From: Trinickia terrae
Lineage (GTDB): Bacteria > Pseudomonadota > Gammaproteobacteria > Burkholderiales > Burkholderiaceae
Assembly: GCF_005144415.1 (NCBI RefSeq)
Contig: NZ_SWJE01000001.1
Location: 248,001 to 312,000, forward strand
Direction of reading: 5' to 3'
DNA length: 64,000 nucleotides
Made by a program: the position numbers and the translations under genes
Notes under the pieces: generated by a model
What the model saw: only the letters and a program-made list of their open reading frames with translations
Databases searched by the model: none
Told to the model about the DNA's origin: nothing
Shown: positions 53,721 to 63,014 of the stretch, piece after piece
Numbering within the stretch: position 1 is the stretch's first letter
Layout: every line of letters starts with the position of its first letter

Positions 53721-54728
53721 ATGACACACCCTGCGCGTCCCCTGAGTTTCGATCCTTCCGCGCTCGATGTAGACGCCGCCGCATTGCTGCCGCGTCTCGA
53801 GTCGGCCGACGCCGCGGTGCGGCGCATCGCGCTCATCGAGCTGGCCGATCTCGAAGACGAGCGACTGATCGAGCCGATCGTCGCGGCGTTGAGCGGCGAC
53901 GCTGCGCAAGCGGTGCGGGCCGAAGCCGCGCGTCTGCTCGGCGCGTGGGAACGCGACGATGTCGTGGAAGGGCTCTGCACGGCGCTCGTGGATCCTTCGC
54001 ACGAAGTCCGCGAGGCTGCCGCGCACAGTCTCGCCGAGGTGAGGCGCGCGCAATCGGGCGCGATCCTCGTGCGCTTCGGCTCGCATGCCGATGCGTTCGT
54101 GCGCGGCGCGGTGCTGCATGCGCTGCGCGAGTTGCGCTATGCCGGCGCCTTCGATCCGGCGCTGCTCGCGCTCGGCGACGACGATGCGGCCGTGCGTCTC
54201 GAAGCGGTCGGCGTGCTCGGCTGGCTGAAGGATGAGCGGGCGCTGTCCGCGCTGACCGCGCTGACGACGACGGAGCCGAACGCACAGGTTCGCCGCGCGG
54301 CAATCGGCGCGCTCGGATTCGCGGCGCGAACCGATGCGGACGCGACCCAGGTGGTCGTTGCGCTGCTGACCGCGTTGCGCGATGCCGCGTGGCAGGTTCG
54401 CGAGGAAGCGGCGGCGACGCTCGGCAAGCTGCGCGCGCAGGCCGCGCGCGACGCACTGATCGCGGCGCTCGACGACGAATACTGGCAAGTGCGCCTGCAG
54501 GCGGCGCGCGCTCTCGGCAAGCTGCGCGACGCGCTCGCGTGCGAAGCGCTGGTGTCGTTGCTGACGCATGCGATCAGCAATCTGCGTAAGGAAGCGGCGC
54601 TCGCGCTAGGTGAGATCGGCGCGAGCCGTGCGTTGCCCGCGCTTCGAGCGGCCGAGTCGGATGCGGACCCGGAAGTGCGCAAGGCCGTCCGCATCGCGCT
54701 GGCGCAGATCGATGCGCTCGACCGGTGA
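53721..54728 (+). CDS. HEAT-repeat protein
   Basis: A 335-residue all-helical protein built of about ten HEAT-like repeats. The unit xVRxEAARLLGxWxxxxxxxxLxxAL recurs: AVRRIALIELADLEDERLI, AVRAEAARLLGAWERDDVV, EVREAAAHSLAEVRRAQSG, AVRLEAVGVLGWLKDERAL, QVREEAAATLGKLRAQAAR, QVRLQAARALGKLRDALAC. It has no signal peptide or membrane span. It is probably a scaffold, or a cofactor- or partner-binding protein for the flavoprotein/ferredoxin pair, given its position 20 bp downstream. Confidence 0.88.
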   Translation: MTHPARPLSFDPSALDVDAAALLPRLESADAAVRRIALIELADLEDERLIEPIVAALSGDAAQAVRAEAARLLGAWERDDVVEGLCTALVDPSHEVREAAAHSLAEVRRAQSGAILVRFGSHADAFVRGAVLHALRELRYAGAFDPALLALGDDDAAVRLEAVGVLGWLKDERALSALTALTTTEPNAQVRRAAIGALGFAARTDADATQVVVALLTALRDAAWQVREEAAATLGKLRAQAARDALIAALDDEYWQVRLQAARALGKLRDALACEALVSLLTHAISNLRKEAALALGEIGASRALPALRAAESDADPEVRKAVRIALAQIDALDR

Positions 54729-54735
54729 GCGGGCG

Positions 54736-55026
54736 ATGCAAGCGCCGGAACGTATCGCGCTCGACAAGATGACGCGTGTCCTCACGATTCACTGGCATGA
54801 CGGACGCGCGGACGCATTGAGCTACGCGTCATTGCGCGGCGAGTGCCCGTGCTCCACGTGCCGGCGTATTCGTCTGCAAGGCGGGCCGATTGCCGTAGCC
54901 GACGATGTCGAGGTGGTCGGTATACGGCCGATGGGATACGGTATGCAATTCGTCTTCAGCGACGGCCACGCGCAAGGGATCTACCCCTGGCCGTATCTCG
55001 ACGCGCTGGCGCGGCAAGCGGCGTAA
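54736..55026 (+). CDS. DUF971 protein
   Basis: A 96-residue member of DUF971, the domain also found at the N-terminus of gamma-butyrobetaine hydroxylase. Features: LTIHWHDGRADALSYASLRG, the ECPCSTCRR cysteine trio near residue 37, VGIRPMGYGMQFVFSDGHAQ and GIYPWPYLDALA. Family members are implicated in Fe-S protein functions but are not well characterised. It lies 7 bp after the HEAT gene, so it is the fifth gene of the operon. Confidence 0.9.
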   Translation: MQAPERIALDKMTRVLTIHWHDGRADALSYASLRGECPCSTCRRIRLQGGPIAVADDVEVVGIRPMGYGMQFVFSDGHAQGIYPWPYLDALARQAA

Positions 55027-55077
55027 AATCGGCGGGCTTGCCGCCTTCGCCGTTTCGCGGCGCCATCCCGCCACACC

Positions 55078-55938
55078 ATGACCGATCCGCTTTCCGCCGC
55101 AGCCGATCCCGATCCGCTCGACGCGCTTCACGACTTCGTGCGCCGCCATCCGCGCCTGTTCGTGCTGACCGGCGCGGGTATCAGCACCGACTCCGGCATC
55201 CCCGGCTACCGCGACGAGCACGGCCGCTGGATGCGCTCGCAACCCATTCAATTGCAGGAATTCCTCGGCTCCGAGCAAGCGCGCCGCCGCTACTGGGCGC
55301 GCAGCATGGTCGGCTGGCCCGTGGTTGGCCGCGCGCAGCCGAACGCAGCGCATCGCGCGCTCGCGGAGCTCGGGCAGGCGGGGCGCATCGGCCGCCTCGT
55401 CACGCAAAACGTCGACGGCCTGCATCAGCGCGCAGGCAGCGCCGACGTCATCGAGCTGCATGGCAGCATCGGCCGCGTCGCGTGCCTCGCCTGCGGCGCC
55501 GAGCATGAGCGCGCGGCGATCCAGCCGCGTCTCGTGGCCGACAACCCTGCGCTTCTCGACGCCGTGGCCGCGCCCGCTGCCGATGGCGACGCGCATCTCG
55601 AGTGGCACGACCTCGAAAGCTTCCGCATCCCCGCGTGTCCGCATTGCGGCGGGATGTTGAAGCCTTCGGTGGTGTTCTTCGGCGAGAGCGTGCCGCGCGA
55701 GCGTGTCGATGCGGCGTCGGCCGCGCTGGAGAAGGCCGATGCGATGCTCGTGGCCGGCTCGTCGCTGATGGTGTACTCGGGGTATCGTTTTTGCGTCTGG
55801 GCGCAGAAGATGGGCAAGCCGATCGCGGCGATCAATCTCGGCCACACGCGTGCGGACCCATTGCTGGCGCTGAAGGTTCAGGCGCCGTGCGGGGAGGCGC
55901 TGACTTCACTGGCCGAGCGCGTCGCCGCCGACGCATAG
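55078..55938 (+). CDS. Sirtuin (NAD-dependent protein deacylase, SIRT4-like class)
   Basis: A 286-residue Sir2 protein. The NAD site is VLTGAGISTDSGIPGYRD, the catalytic core RLVTQNVDGLHQRAG, then IELHGSIGRVACLACG. The zinc cysteines are CLAC and CPHC, and PSVVFFGESVP and VAGSSLMVYSGY follow. An insertion between the zinc knuckles is normal for class II (SIRT4-type) bacterial sirtuins. It is 51 bp after DUF971 and may be read through from that operon. Confidence 0.93.
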   Translation: MTDPLSAAADPDPLDALHDFVRRHPRLFVLTGAGISTDSGIPGYRDEHGRWMRSQPIQLQEFLGSEQARRRYWARSMVGWPVVGRAQPNAAHRALAELGQAGRIGRLVTQNVDGLHQRAGSADVIELHGSIGRVACLACGAEHERAAIQPRLVADNPALLDAVAAPAADGDAHLEWHDLESFRIPACPHCGGMLKPSVVFFGESVPRERVDAASAALEKADAMLVAGSSLMVYSGYRFCVWAQKMGKPIAAINLGHTRADPLLALKVQAPCGEALTSLAERVAADA

Positions 55939-55981
55939 CCGCCTCGCGAACCCGCGAACCCTCCGACGCCGGACAACCATC

Positions 55982-56614
55982 GTGCCAAACGACGATTCAC
56001 TCTCGACCTCGCGCCAAAGCGCACCCGCGGCGGAGCGCAACCGCGATCCGATCCTCGCCGTATTGCGCCGCGTCTTGCCGCCAAGCGGTCTCGTGCTCGA
56101 GATCGCAAGCGGCACGGGCCAGCACGCCGTGCATTTCGCCGGGGCCTTGCCGGAGCTCGAATGGCAGCCGAGCGACGCGTCGCCCGAGGCGCGCGCATCG
56201 ATCGCCGCGTGGAAGGCCCACACGGGGGTCGCGAACCTGCGCGCGCCGCTCGAACTCGATGTGATGCGCGAGCCGTGGCCGATCGCGGCGGCGGATGCGC
56301 TCGTCTGCATCAACATGATCCATATCGCGCCGTGGGCGGCGGCGCAGGCGTTGGTGGCGGGCGCCGCGCGCGTGCTCGGCGCGGGCGGCGCGCTCTATCT
56401 GTACGGTCCGTATCGGCGCAACGGTGCGCACACGGCGGAGTCGAACGAGATGTTCGACCTGCAGCTGAGGAGCCGCAATCCCGAGTGGGGCGTGCGGGAC
56501 ATCGAGGCCGTGATCGATCTCGCCGCGCAGAACGGCTTCGCGTTCGACGAGATCGTCGCGATGCCTGCGAATAATTTCAGCGTCGTGTTTCGCAAGGAAG
56601 CTTACGGCGGCTGA
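55982..56614 (+). CDS. DUF938 SAM-dependent methyltransferase-like protein
   Basis: A 210-residue protein of DUF938. Motif I of SAM methyltransferases is VLEIASGTGQHAVHFAGALP, with the conserved WQPSDASPEARASIAAW and INMIHIAPWAAA. The C-terminal NPEWGVRDIEAVIDLA block is characteristic of the family. The start is GTG 55982. The substrate is unknown. Confidence 0.9.
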   Translation: MPNDDSLSTSRQSAPAAERNRDPILAVLRRVLPPSGLVLEIASGTGQHAVHFAGALPELEWQPSDASPEARASIAAWKAHTGVANLRAPLELDVMREPWPIAAADALVCINMIHIAPWAAAQALVAGAARVLGAGGALYLYGPYRRNGAHTAESNEMFDLQLRSRNPEWGVRDIEAVIDLAAQNGFAFDEIVAMPANNFSVVFRKEAYGG

Positions 56615-56717
56615 GCGACATGCCCGTCCTCACGGCATCGGTCGCGCATTTCTTCTATCCTTGTCGCTGTTCCGTGGTCCGTCCTAAGCGCACCACGGCC
56701 TTCTTAGCCTTGCATGG

Positions 56718-56751
56718 GGTCAGAGTAAGCGCTAAAGCGCCAACTCTGACC
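56718..56751 (+). other. Hairpin in the gnd leader
   Basis: GGTCAGAGT (56718-56726) and ACTCTGACC (56743-56751) pair perfectly around an inner GCGC-TAAA-GCGC stem-loop. It ends 17 bp before the gnd ATG, next to the AGGAGAATTC ribosome site. No T run follows, so it is either a leader structure affecting translation or an inserted short palindromic repeat. Confidence 0.6.
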
Positions 56752-56768
56752 GACAGGAGAATTCGACA

Positions 56769-58178
56769 ATGGGCAAACAAGCAATCGGCGTCGTCGGGCT
56801 GGCCGTCATGGGCCGCAACCTGGCACTGAACATCGAGAGCCGCGGACATGCGGTGTCCGTCTACAACCGCAGCAGCACGAAAACCGACGAACTGATCGCC
56901 GAGTTTCCCGAGCGCAAGCTCGTGCCGGCCTACACGCTGGAAGAGTTCGTCGAGTCGCTCGAAAAGCCGCGCCGCATCCTGCTGATGGTGAAGGCGGGCG
57001 AGGCGACCGACGCCACGATCGCCGCGCTCAAGCCGCTGCTCGACGAAGGCGACATCCTGATCGACGGCGGCAACACGCACTTCACCGATACGATCCGCCG
57101 CAATCAGGATCTCGCGAAATCGAAGCTGCACTTCATCGGCACGGGCGTGTCGGGCGGCGAGGAGGGCGCGCTGAAGGGGCCGTCGATCATGCCCGGCGGC
57201 CCGCGCGACGCCTACGACCTCGTCGCCCCGATCCTCACCGAGATCGCCGCGAAGGCGCCCGACGGCGAGCCGTGCGTGGCCTATATGGGCCCGGACGGCG
57301 CGGGCCACTTCGTGAAGATGGTCCATAACGGCATCGAGTACGGCGACATGCAGCTGATCGCCGAGAGCTACTGGGTGTTGAAGCAGGTGCTCGGGCTGTC
57401 GAACGCGGAGTTGGGCAAGGTCTACACCGAGTGGAACGAGGGTGAGCTCGACAGCTACCTGATCGAAATCACCTCGAAGATCTTCCGCAAGAAAGACGAG
57501 GAGACGGGCCTGGATCTCGTCGACGTGATCCTCGATCGCGCCGCGCAAAAAGGCACCGGCAAGTGGACGAGCCAGAACGCGCTCGATCTCGGCGTGCCGC
57601 TGCCGCTCATCACCGAATCCGTGTTCGCGCGCGTGCTGTCGTCGCTGAAGACCGAGCGCATCGCGGCGAGCAAGGTGCTGGCGGGCCCCGCCGCAAAACC
57701 GTTCACGGGCGACCGCGCGGCGTTCGTCGAAGCGGTGCGGCGCGCGCTCTATTTCAGCAAGGTCATTTCCTATGCACAGGGCTTCGCGCAATTGCACGCG
57801 GCCTCCGCGGAATACGACTGGAATCTCGACTTCGGCACGATCGCGAAGATCTTCCGCGCGGGCTGCATCATCCGCGCGCGCTTCCTGCAGAAGATCACCG
57901 ACGCCTACGCGAAGGACCCGGCGCTCGATAACCTGCTGCTCGATCCGTACTTCAGCGATATCGCGGCGAACTACCAGTCCGCGCTGCGCGAGGTGGTGAG
58001 CGCGGCGGTGGCGGCCGGCGTGCCGGTGCCGGCGTTCGCATCGGCGGTGGCGTATTTCGACGGCTATCGCTCCGAGCGCGTGCCCGCCAACCTGGTCCAG
58101 GCGCAGCGCGACTTCTTCGGCGCCCATACGTTCGAGCGGGTCGATCGCGCGGGCAGCTTTCACGCGAACTGGTCCTGA
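56769..58178 (+). CDS. gnd: 6-phosphogluconate dehydrogenase, decarboxylating
   Basis: A 469-residue enzyme converting 6-phosphogluconate to ribulose-5-phosphate and CO2 with NADP. The N-terminal Rossmann motif is [18 protein letters not shown] with the phosphate-binding NRSSTKTDE. The substrate loop is [20 protein letters not shown], the catalytic Lys/Asn are in [17 protein letters not shown], and the C-terminal [20 protein letters not shown] completes the site. Full length. A GCTGCG-GCAA-CGCAGC hairpin 8 bp after the stop may limit read-through. Confidence 0.97.
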   Translation: MGKQAIGVVGLAVMGRNLALNIESRGHAVSVYNRSSTKTDELIAEFPERKLVPAYTLEEFVESLEKPRRILLMVKAGEATDATIAALKPLLDEGDILIDGGNTHFTDTIRRNQDLAKSKLHFIGTGVSGGEEGALKGPSIMPGGPRDAYDLVAPILTEIAAKAPDGEPCVAYMGPDGAGHFVKMVHNGIEYGDMQLIAESYWVLKQVLGLSNAELGKVYTEWNEGELDSYLIEITSKIFRKKDEETGLDLVDVILDRAAQKGTGKWTSQNALDLGVPLPLITESVFARVLSSLKTERIAASKVLAGPAAKPFTGDRAAFVEAVRRALYFSKVISYAQGFAQLHAASAEYDWNLDFGTIAKIFRAGCIIRARFLQKITDAYAKDPALDNLLLDPYFSDIAANYQSALREVVSAAVAAGVPVPAFASAVAYFDGYRSERVPANLVQAQRDFFGAHTFERVDRAGSFHANWS

Positions 58179-58460
58179 GTTGCATGCTGCGGCAACGCAG
58201 CACGGATTCGCGATCGAACGGGGCGGTTCGGCCGGGTGGCCGGGCCGCCTCGGAATTTTTCGGACGAGACCTGCGAAAGCAGGGGCTCATTATCGATATG
58301 CAGCCTTGTCAATAGGGGTGTTGACGTTCGGATTGTTGCGAATTTGCGAAAACTCAATCTGTGAAATCGGGGTTTTCCCGAGGCGTTTCGATGACTAGAC
58401 TTTCGTCAATCGCTGCAGACATGTTGTTTGCGGCGTAACAAAAATCTCGGAGGTAATGTC

Positions 58461-58796
58461 ATGAAATCGCTCGTTTATGCTGTCATCGCTGCTTCGGTCA
58501 TCGCTGCTCCGATCGCCTCGTTCGCTCAATCGAGCCAACAACCCGTGACGCGCGCCGAAGTCCGCGCCGACCTCGTCAAGGTCGAGCAAGCCGGCTACAA
58601 CCCGAACCGCGACAACATCACGTATCCGGCCGACATCCAGGCTGCCGAAGCGCGCGTGAACGCGCAACAAGGCACTGCAGTCGCGTCGGTGGCGGACACC
58701 AGCGGCTACGGCGGCAGCAACGGCGGAGCGGTGCAATCGGGCATCGCCAAGCCGATGAATGTCGATGGCGTCCACCCGCTGTACTTCGGCCGTTGA
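58461..58796 (+). CDS. DUF4148 exported protein
   Basis: A 111-residue periplasmic protein typical of Burkholderiaceae. The signal is KSLVYAVIAASVIAAPIASF, cut after AFA. The mature part has the family motif VTRAEVRADLVKVEQAGYNP and TYPADIQAAEARVNAQQG. The function is unknown. The ATG at 58461 has CGGAGGTAATGTC upstream. It is monocistronic with its own terminator. Confidence 0.92.
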   Translation: MKSLVYAVIAASVIAAPIASFAQSSQQPVTRAEVRADLVKVEQAGYNPNRDNITYPADIQAAEARVNAQQGTAVASVADTSGYGGSNGGAVQSGIAKPMNVDGVHPLYFGR

Positions 58797-58872
58797 TCGT
58801 TGCATGTCATGCGGTTGAAAGGGCTGAGAAAGAATAGGTCCCTGTAAATCGCAGCAAAGCAGCAGGCAATCA

Positions 58873-58917
58873 GACTGGCTCGCAGCGCTCCCGCAAGGGA
58901 GCAGGCGCGAGCCAGTC
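58873..58917 (+). terminator. Strong hairpin after the DUF4148 gene
   Basis: GACTGGCTCGC (58873-58883) pairs with GCGAGCCAGTC (58907-58917), and inside GCTCCC-GCAA-GGGAGC forms a second stem with a stable tetraloop. GTCTATTTG follows, a weak T run. The rest of the 58797-59114 gap shows no gene. Confidence 0.6.
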
Positions 58918-59114
58918 GTCTATTTGGGCCGCCGGCCTGACTGCGGCCACCGCGCATCCGTATCCGTCCTCGAACCAACCGCCGCGCGCGGTGTCTTTCC
59001 TCCATCGGCTCGCGCCATAGCCGCTTCGCGGCAGCTCCCCGTTTTCGTGCGAAGCGCCGACGCAGACGCGTCGAGCGTGTACCATGCTCGGCGCATGGTC
59101 TTGGAGCTGGCTTC

Positions 59115-59327
59115 ATGAACATCATCCGCAGCAAGACATTCACCGCGGCGCGCGCCTGGGGCGCGCTCGACGGGCGCGTCGAGATGCGCTATCGAATCGA
59201 CGGCAACGAGCATTCGACGATCTTCGAAACCGGCGACATCTTCCACGCGTCGGCAGGGACCGAGCATGTCGCGCATCCGCTAGGCGAGGCACGTATTTTG
59301 GTCGTCGAGACGCAAGGGAGCGTTTGA
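59115..59327 (+). CDS. Shortened cupin protein with an internal deletion
   Basis: A 70-residue frame. Residues 1-19 (NIIRSKTFTAARAWGALD) match the start of small cupins, and residues 20-70 (GRVEMRYRIDGNEHSTIFET, GDIFHASAGTEHVAHPLGEA, RILVVETQGSV) match the second half. The middle 40-45 residues, which normally contain cupin motif 1 with its HxH/Glu ligands, are absent while the frame is preserved. Some metal-binding residues of motif 2 (His in GTEHVAHP) remain. It may be a recent pseudogene or a minimal fold. Confidence 0.55.
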   Translation: MNIIRSKTFTAARAWGALDGRVEMRYRIDGNEHSTIFETGDIFHASAGTEHVAHPLGEARILVVETQGSV

Positions 59328-59397
59328 CGGCTTCGCGCGCGCGGCGCACGCCATGTGCGACGCCGGCACAGGTTTACCGTATCGAAAAGGGGCAATC

Positions 59398-60126
59398 ATG
59401 AAAATAACGAACTACTTCGCGTGCGAACCCCGCACGCTCGCACGAGCGGCGCTGGCGCTGGCGCTCGCGGGAGCGGCGTTGATCGGCGGCTGCGCGACGC
59501 CGCCGTGGAGCGACATGTTCGCCCCGAACCCCGCGCCTGCGCGTGTCGCGGCGGGCTATTACCGCGTCAACTCCGGCGACACGCTTGCAAGCATCGCCGC
59601 GGCATACGGCCAGCGTCCGCAGGACGTCGCGAGCTGGAACCGGATGCCTGTCAACGCGCCGGTCGTGCCCGGCCAGGTGCTGCGCGTGTCGCCTCCGGCG
59701 GTTGCATCGGCGGCGCCTCCGGGCGCGCCGGGGCAGCCGCTTGCCGGCACGGCGCCGGTCCGCTTCGCGTGGCCGGCGCGCGGCTCCGTCATCGTGCCGT
59801 TCGAGGCTGGCAAGTCCAAAGGGATCGTGATTGCCGGCGCGCCCGGCGAAGCAGTCACCGCGGCGGCGGACGGACGCGTCGTCTATGTCGGCGCCGGGAT
59901 CAAGGAGTACGGGCCGCTCATCGTCATCAAGCACAGCGACACGCTTGTCTCCGCGTACGGTCACGCAGGCAAGCTGCTCGTCAATGAAGGCGACGCGGTC
60001 CGCGCGGGGCAGCAGATCGGCGAGATGGCGACCGATGCAAGCGGGCGCGGCACCATCGAGTTCGAGATCCGCCGCGACGGCACGCCGGTCGATCCGTTGA
60101 ACTACTTGCCGCGCGCGGGCGGCTGA
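59398..60126 (+). CDS. NlpD-like LysM/M23 lipoprotein, catalytically degenerate
   Basis: A 242-residue envelope lipoprotein. The lipobox LIGGC (about residues 25-29) gives outer-membrane anchoring. LysM follows (YYRVNSGDTLASIAAAYGQR; PGQVLRVSP, about 55-100), then a LytM/M23 domain (about 125-240). The active-site HxxxD is replaced by SKGIVIAG and the terminal HxH by IEFEI, so the zinc site is lost, as in NlpD/EnvC proteins, which activate N-acetylmuramoyl amidases during cell separation instead of cutting peptidoglycan. Confidence 0.9.
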   Translation: MKITNYFACEPRTLARAALALALAGAALIGGCATPPWSDMFAPNPAPARVAAGYYRVNSGDTLASIAAAYGQRPQDVASWNRMPVNAPVVPGQVLRVSPPAVASAAPPGAPGQPLAGTAPVRFAWPARGSVIVPFEAGKSKGIVIAGAPGEAVTAAADGRVVYVGAGIKEYGPLIVIKHSDTLVSAYGHAGKLLVNEGDAVRAGQQIGEMATDASGRGTIEFEIRRDGTPVDPLNYLPRAGG

Positions 60127-60268
60127 CGCGCCTGCCGGGCAATTTGCGTACACTTCCAAGCTCGCGTGTGAAGCGGCACGCGCCGACGCTGTCGATGCGC
60201 GCCGCCGCCCTCGTGCGGCGTTTCTGCCGGCAATGACACGTCCCATCGCCCTCCACAGGAAGTCTCAG

Positions 60269-61273
60269 ATGATCGACCTACGCAGCGATACCGTTACTCG
60301 TCCCAGCCCCGAGATGCTTGCCGCAATGACCGCCGCCGAAACCGGCGACGACGTCTGGGGCGACGATCCCACCGTGAACCGCCTGCAGGCAACGCTCGCC
60401 GAGCGCACGGGCAAGGAAGCGGGCCTGTTCTTTCCGAGCGGCACGCAAAGCAATCTCGCCGCGCTGATGGCGCATTGCGAGCGCGGCGACGAGTACATCG
60501 TCGGCCAGCTCGCCCACACCTACAAGTACGAAGGCGGCGGCGCGGCGGTGCTCGGCAGCATCCAGCCGCAGCCGATCGAGAACGCGGCGGACGGCTCCTT
60601 GCCGCTCGACAAGATTGCCGCCGCGATCAAGCCGATCGACGATCACTTCGCGCGCACGCGCCTTCTGGCGCTCGAGAACACGATCGGTGGGAAGGTGCTG
60701 CTGGCCGGCTACGTCTCGGAGGCGACGGCGTTGGCGAAAAGCCGCGGGCTCGCGACGCATCTGGACGGCGCGCGCGTATTCAATGCAGCCGTCGCGTCGG
60801 GAAGGCCCGTCGCGGAGCTCTGCGCGCCGTTCGATTCGATTTCGGTCTGCTTCTCGAAGGGATTGGCCGCGCCGGTCGGCTCGGTGCTGGTGGGCAGCCG
60901 CGCGCTGATCGAGCGCGCGCGCCGCTGGCGCAAGATGCTGGGCGGCGGCATGCGCCAGTCGGGTGTGCTTGCGGCAGCGTGTCTCTACGCGCTCGAGCAC
61001 AACGTCGAGCGGCTCGCCGAAGACCATGCGAACGCCGAGCATCTGGCGCGTTCGCTCGCGCAGATCGAGCAGGTGCGCGTGCAATCGCAGGCGACCAACA
61101 TGGTGTTCGTGCAGATTCCGCAGGAGCACTGCGCGCCGCTCGAAGCATGGCTCAAGGAGCGCGGCATGCTCACCCAGATGCTGTACGCCTCGCGTTTCGT
61201 CACGCATCGCGATCTCGCGCGCGCGGACATCGACACGTTCGTCGCTGCTGTGAAGGGGTATTTCGCGCGGTGA
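60269..61273 (+). CDS. ltaE: Low-specificity L-threonine aldolase
   Basis: A 334-residue PLP enzyme that splits L-threonine or allo-threonine to glycine and acetaldehyde. [20 protein letters not shown] and [15 protein letters not shown] are the family N-terminus, [13 protein letters not shown] is the cofactor-binding aspartate, and the PLP lysine is in [17 protein letters not shown] 60269 fits the family start; a frame-extended upstream start is not supported. Convergent with the next exporter. Confidence 0.95.
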   Translation: MIDLRSDTVTRPSPEMLAAMTAAETGDDVWGDDPTVNRLQATLAERTGKEAGLFFPSGTQSNLAALMAHCERGDEYIVGQLAHTYKYEGGGAAVLGSIQPQPIENAADGSLPLDKIAAAIKPIDDHFARTRLLALENTIGGKVLLAGYVSEATALAKSRGLATHLDGARVFNAAVASGRPVAELCAPFDSISVCFSKGLAAPVGSVLVGSRALIERARRWRKMLGGGMRQSGVLAAACLYALEHNVERLAEDHANAEHLARSLAQIEQVRVQSQATNMVFVQIPQEHCAPLEAWLKERGMLTQMLYASRFVTHRDLARADIDTFVAAVKGYFAR

Positions 61274-61333
61274 AGGCGCGGTAGGTGCGCGATAGGCGCC
61301 AATCGGCTGGCGCCTTCCGCACCCGCGCAGGGT

Positions 61334-61369
61334 ATGCGGTATACCGCATGCCGTATTGGGTATACCCAA
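61334..61369. repeat. Pair of GTATAC-centred palindromes between convergent genes
   Basis: ATGCGGTATACCGCAT (61334-61349) and TTGGGTATACCCAA (61356-61369) are two perfect palindromes only 6 bp apart, in the 108-bp gap between ltaE and a convergent exporter. The core GGTATACC is shared with sites at 1150 and 26153. They could be GntR-type operators or parts of a dispersed short repeat. Confidence 0.6.
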
Positions 61370-61381
61370 CGCCTGATGCCG

Positions 61382-62872
61382 CTATCGCGCCTGGCGTCCC
61401 GCGCGATGGTCGGCCGCGAACAGCCGCAAGCTGCTCGCCACGCTGGCCGCGCCGGCGAACACGGCGCCCGTCGCCAGCGCGAGCGTCGGACCGTGCCGGC
61501 CCGCAATGCCGAAGCTCAAGGCGACGAGCGCCGCGCCCGTCGCTTGTCCGATGAGCCGCGCGGTCGCGATGATGCCGCTCGCGCCGCCGCTGCGCTCGGG
61601 CGGCGCGCTCGCCATCAGCGCCTTCAGGTTCGGCGACTGGAAGAAGCCGAAGCCCGCGCCGCACACGGCCATGCGCACGACGATGTCGGTCACGTGCGGA
61701 TGCGCCGGCAGCAGTGCAAGCGACGCCATCCCCACACTCAGGATCGCCAGCCCGACGCCGCCGAGCAGCCCGGGCGGATAACGGTCGGACATGCGCCCCG
61801 CGATCGGCGCGGCCAGCGCGACGATGACTGGCCACGGCGTCATCAGGAAGCCGGTCTCGACCTGGCTGCGCTGCAGCAGGTCCTCGAAATAGAACGGCAG
61901 CGAAACGAACGCGAGCCCTTGCGCCGCGAACGAGCAGACTGCGGTCAGGGCCGACAGCGTGAACACCGGCCGCTTGAACAGATCGACGGGCAGCATTGGC
62001 GCGGGGTGCCCGGCTTCGCGGCGGATCAGCATCCATCCGAACACCAGCGTGGCCGCGACGGCCGCGAGCACGAGGCGCGTATCGGCGCGCTGCGCGGCGC
62101 CGCCGAGCGCGAGGATCAGCGCGGCAAACGTGACGACGTTCAGGAGCGCCGCGCCGACATCGAAGTGGTGCTTGCCGCGCGGCGTGTGCGGCAGCGACGG
62201 TATACCGAATGCCAGCGCCGCGAGCCCGATCGGCACGTTCACGACGAAGAGCCACGGCCAGTTGGCGAGCGACAGGATCAGCGACGCCACCGTCGGCCCC
62301 ACCGCGAACGACACCCCGACGATGAGCGCGTTGAGCCCGACGCCGCGTCCGAGCCGATGCGGCGGATAGATGAAGCGGATCAGCGCGATGTTGACGCTCA
62401 TGATCGCGCTCGCGCCGAGCCCTTGGAGCACGCGCGCGCCGGCCAGCGCCGGCAGCGATGACGCGAGGCCGCAGACGAGCGACGCTCCCGTGAAGATCGC
62501 GACTCCCGCGATATAGATGCGCCGGTGGCCGACGATGTCGCCGAGCGCCGCGAGCGGCAGCAAGGTGGCGACCATCGCGAGCTGATAGGCGTTGACGATC
62601 CAGACCGACGAGGCCGGCGCGGCGTGAAGGTCGGCGGCGATGGCCGGCAGGGCGGTGTTGGCGATCGCGGTGTCGAGGGTGGCGAGCGCGACGGCGAGCA
62701 TGATCGCGGCGAGCGCGCGCTTGTCGCGCGCGGTCATCGGGGCATCGACAGGGAAGCCGGCTGGCGCGCGGGCCGCGTTCGCCGCGGCGTTCGGAGGGAT
62801 GTTGTTCTGCACGTTTGAGCGTCTTGGGGCGTGGGCGGACGTGCGCCGAATCGAAGGCATGCTGCGGCGCAT
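61382..62872 (-). CDS. DHA2 (EmrB/QacA)-family exporter
   Basis: A 14-span MFS protein of up to 496 residues. TM1 reads ALATLDTAIANTALPAIAAD, motif A GDIVGHRRIYIAG, and motif C-like GVSFAVGPTVASLIL. The exact start is unclear: ATG 62872, ATG 62860 and ATG 62737 (TARDKRALAAIML) are possible, and the last fits the usual short N-terminus best. The substrate is unknown. Its 5' region faces the NIPSNAP gene. Confidence 0.88.
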   Translation of the reverse strand: MRRSMPSIRRTSAHAPRRSNVQNNIPPNAAANAARAPAGFPVDAPMTARDKRALAAIMLAVALATLDTAIANTALPAIAADLHAAPASSVWIVNAYQLAMVATLLPLAALGDIVGHRRIYIAGVAIFTGASLVCGLASSLPALAGARVLQGLGASAIMSVNIALIRFIYPPHRLGRGVGLNALIVGVSFAVGPTVASLILSLANWPWLFVVNVPIGLAALAFGIPSLPHTPRGKHHFDVGAALLNVVTFAALILALGGAAQRADTRLVLAAVAATLVFGWMLIRREAGHPAPMLPVDLFKRPVFTLSALTAVCSFAAQGLAFVSLPFYFEDLLQRSQVETGFLMTPWPVIVALAAPIAGRMSDRYPPGLLGGVGLAILSVGMASLALLPAHPHVTDIVVRMAVCGAGFGFFQSPNLKALMASAPPERSGGASGIIATARLIGQATGAALVALSFGIAGRHGPTLALATGAVFAGAASVASSLRLFAADHRAGRQAR

Positions 62873-63014
62873 CGAGCGATTGTTGCAGAGTCGCGGGGAG
62901 CGTGCAGAAGGCGCTTTCCAATTGGCTTGCGGGTGGATTTTGATTGGCTTGCAAAAAGGCCGATGCCGGTTTGGTGCGTTAAGCTACGCATCCGCAACCG
63001 ACCCAGGAGTGACC

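Noticed and set aside
61334-61369. Bidirectional terminator between ltaE and the exporter
   Set aside because: The palindromes have almost no loop and no T run on either side; operator or repeat is more likely.
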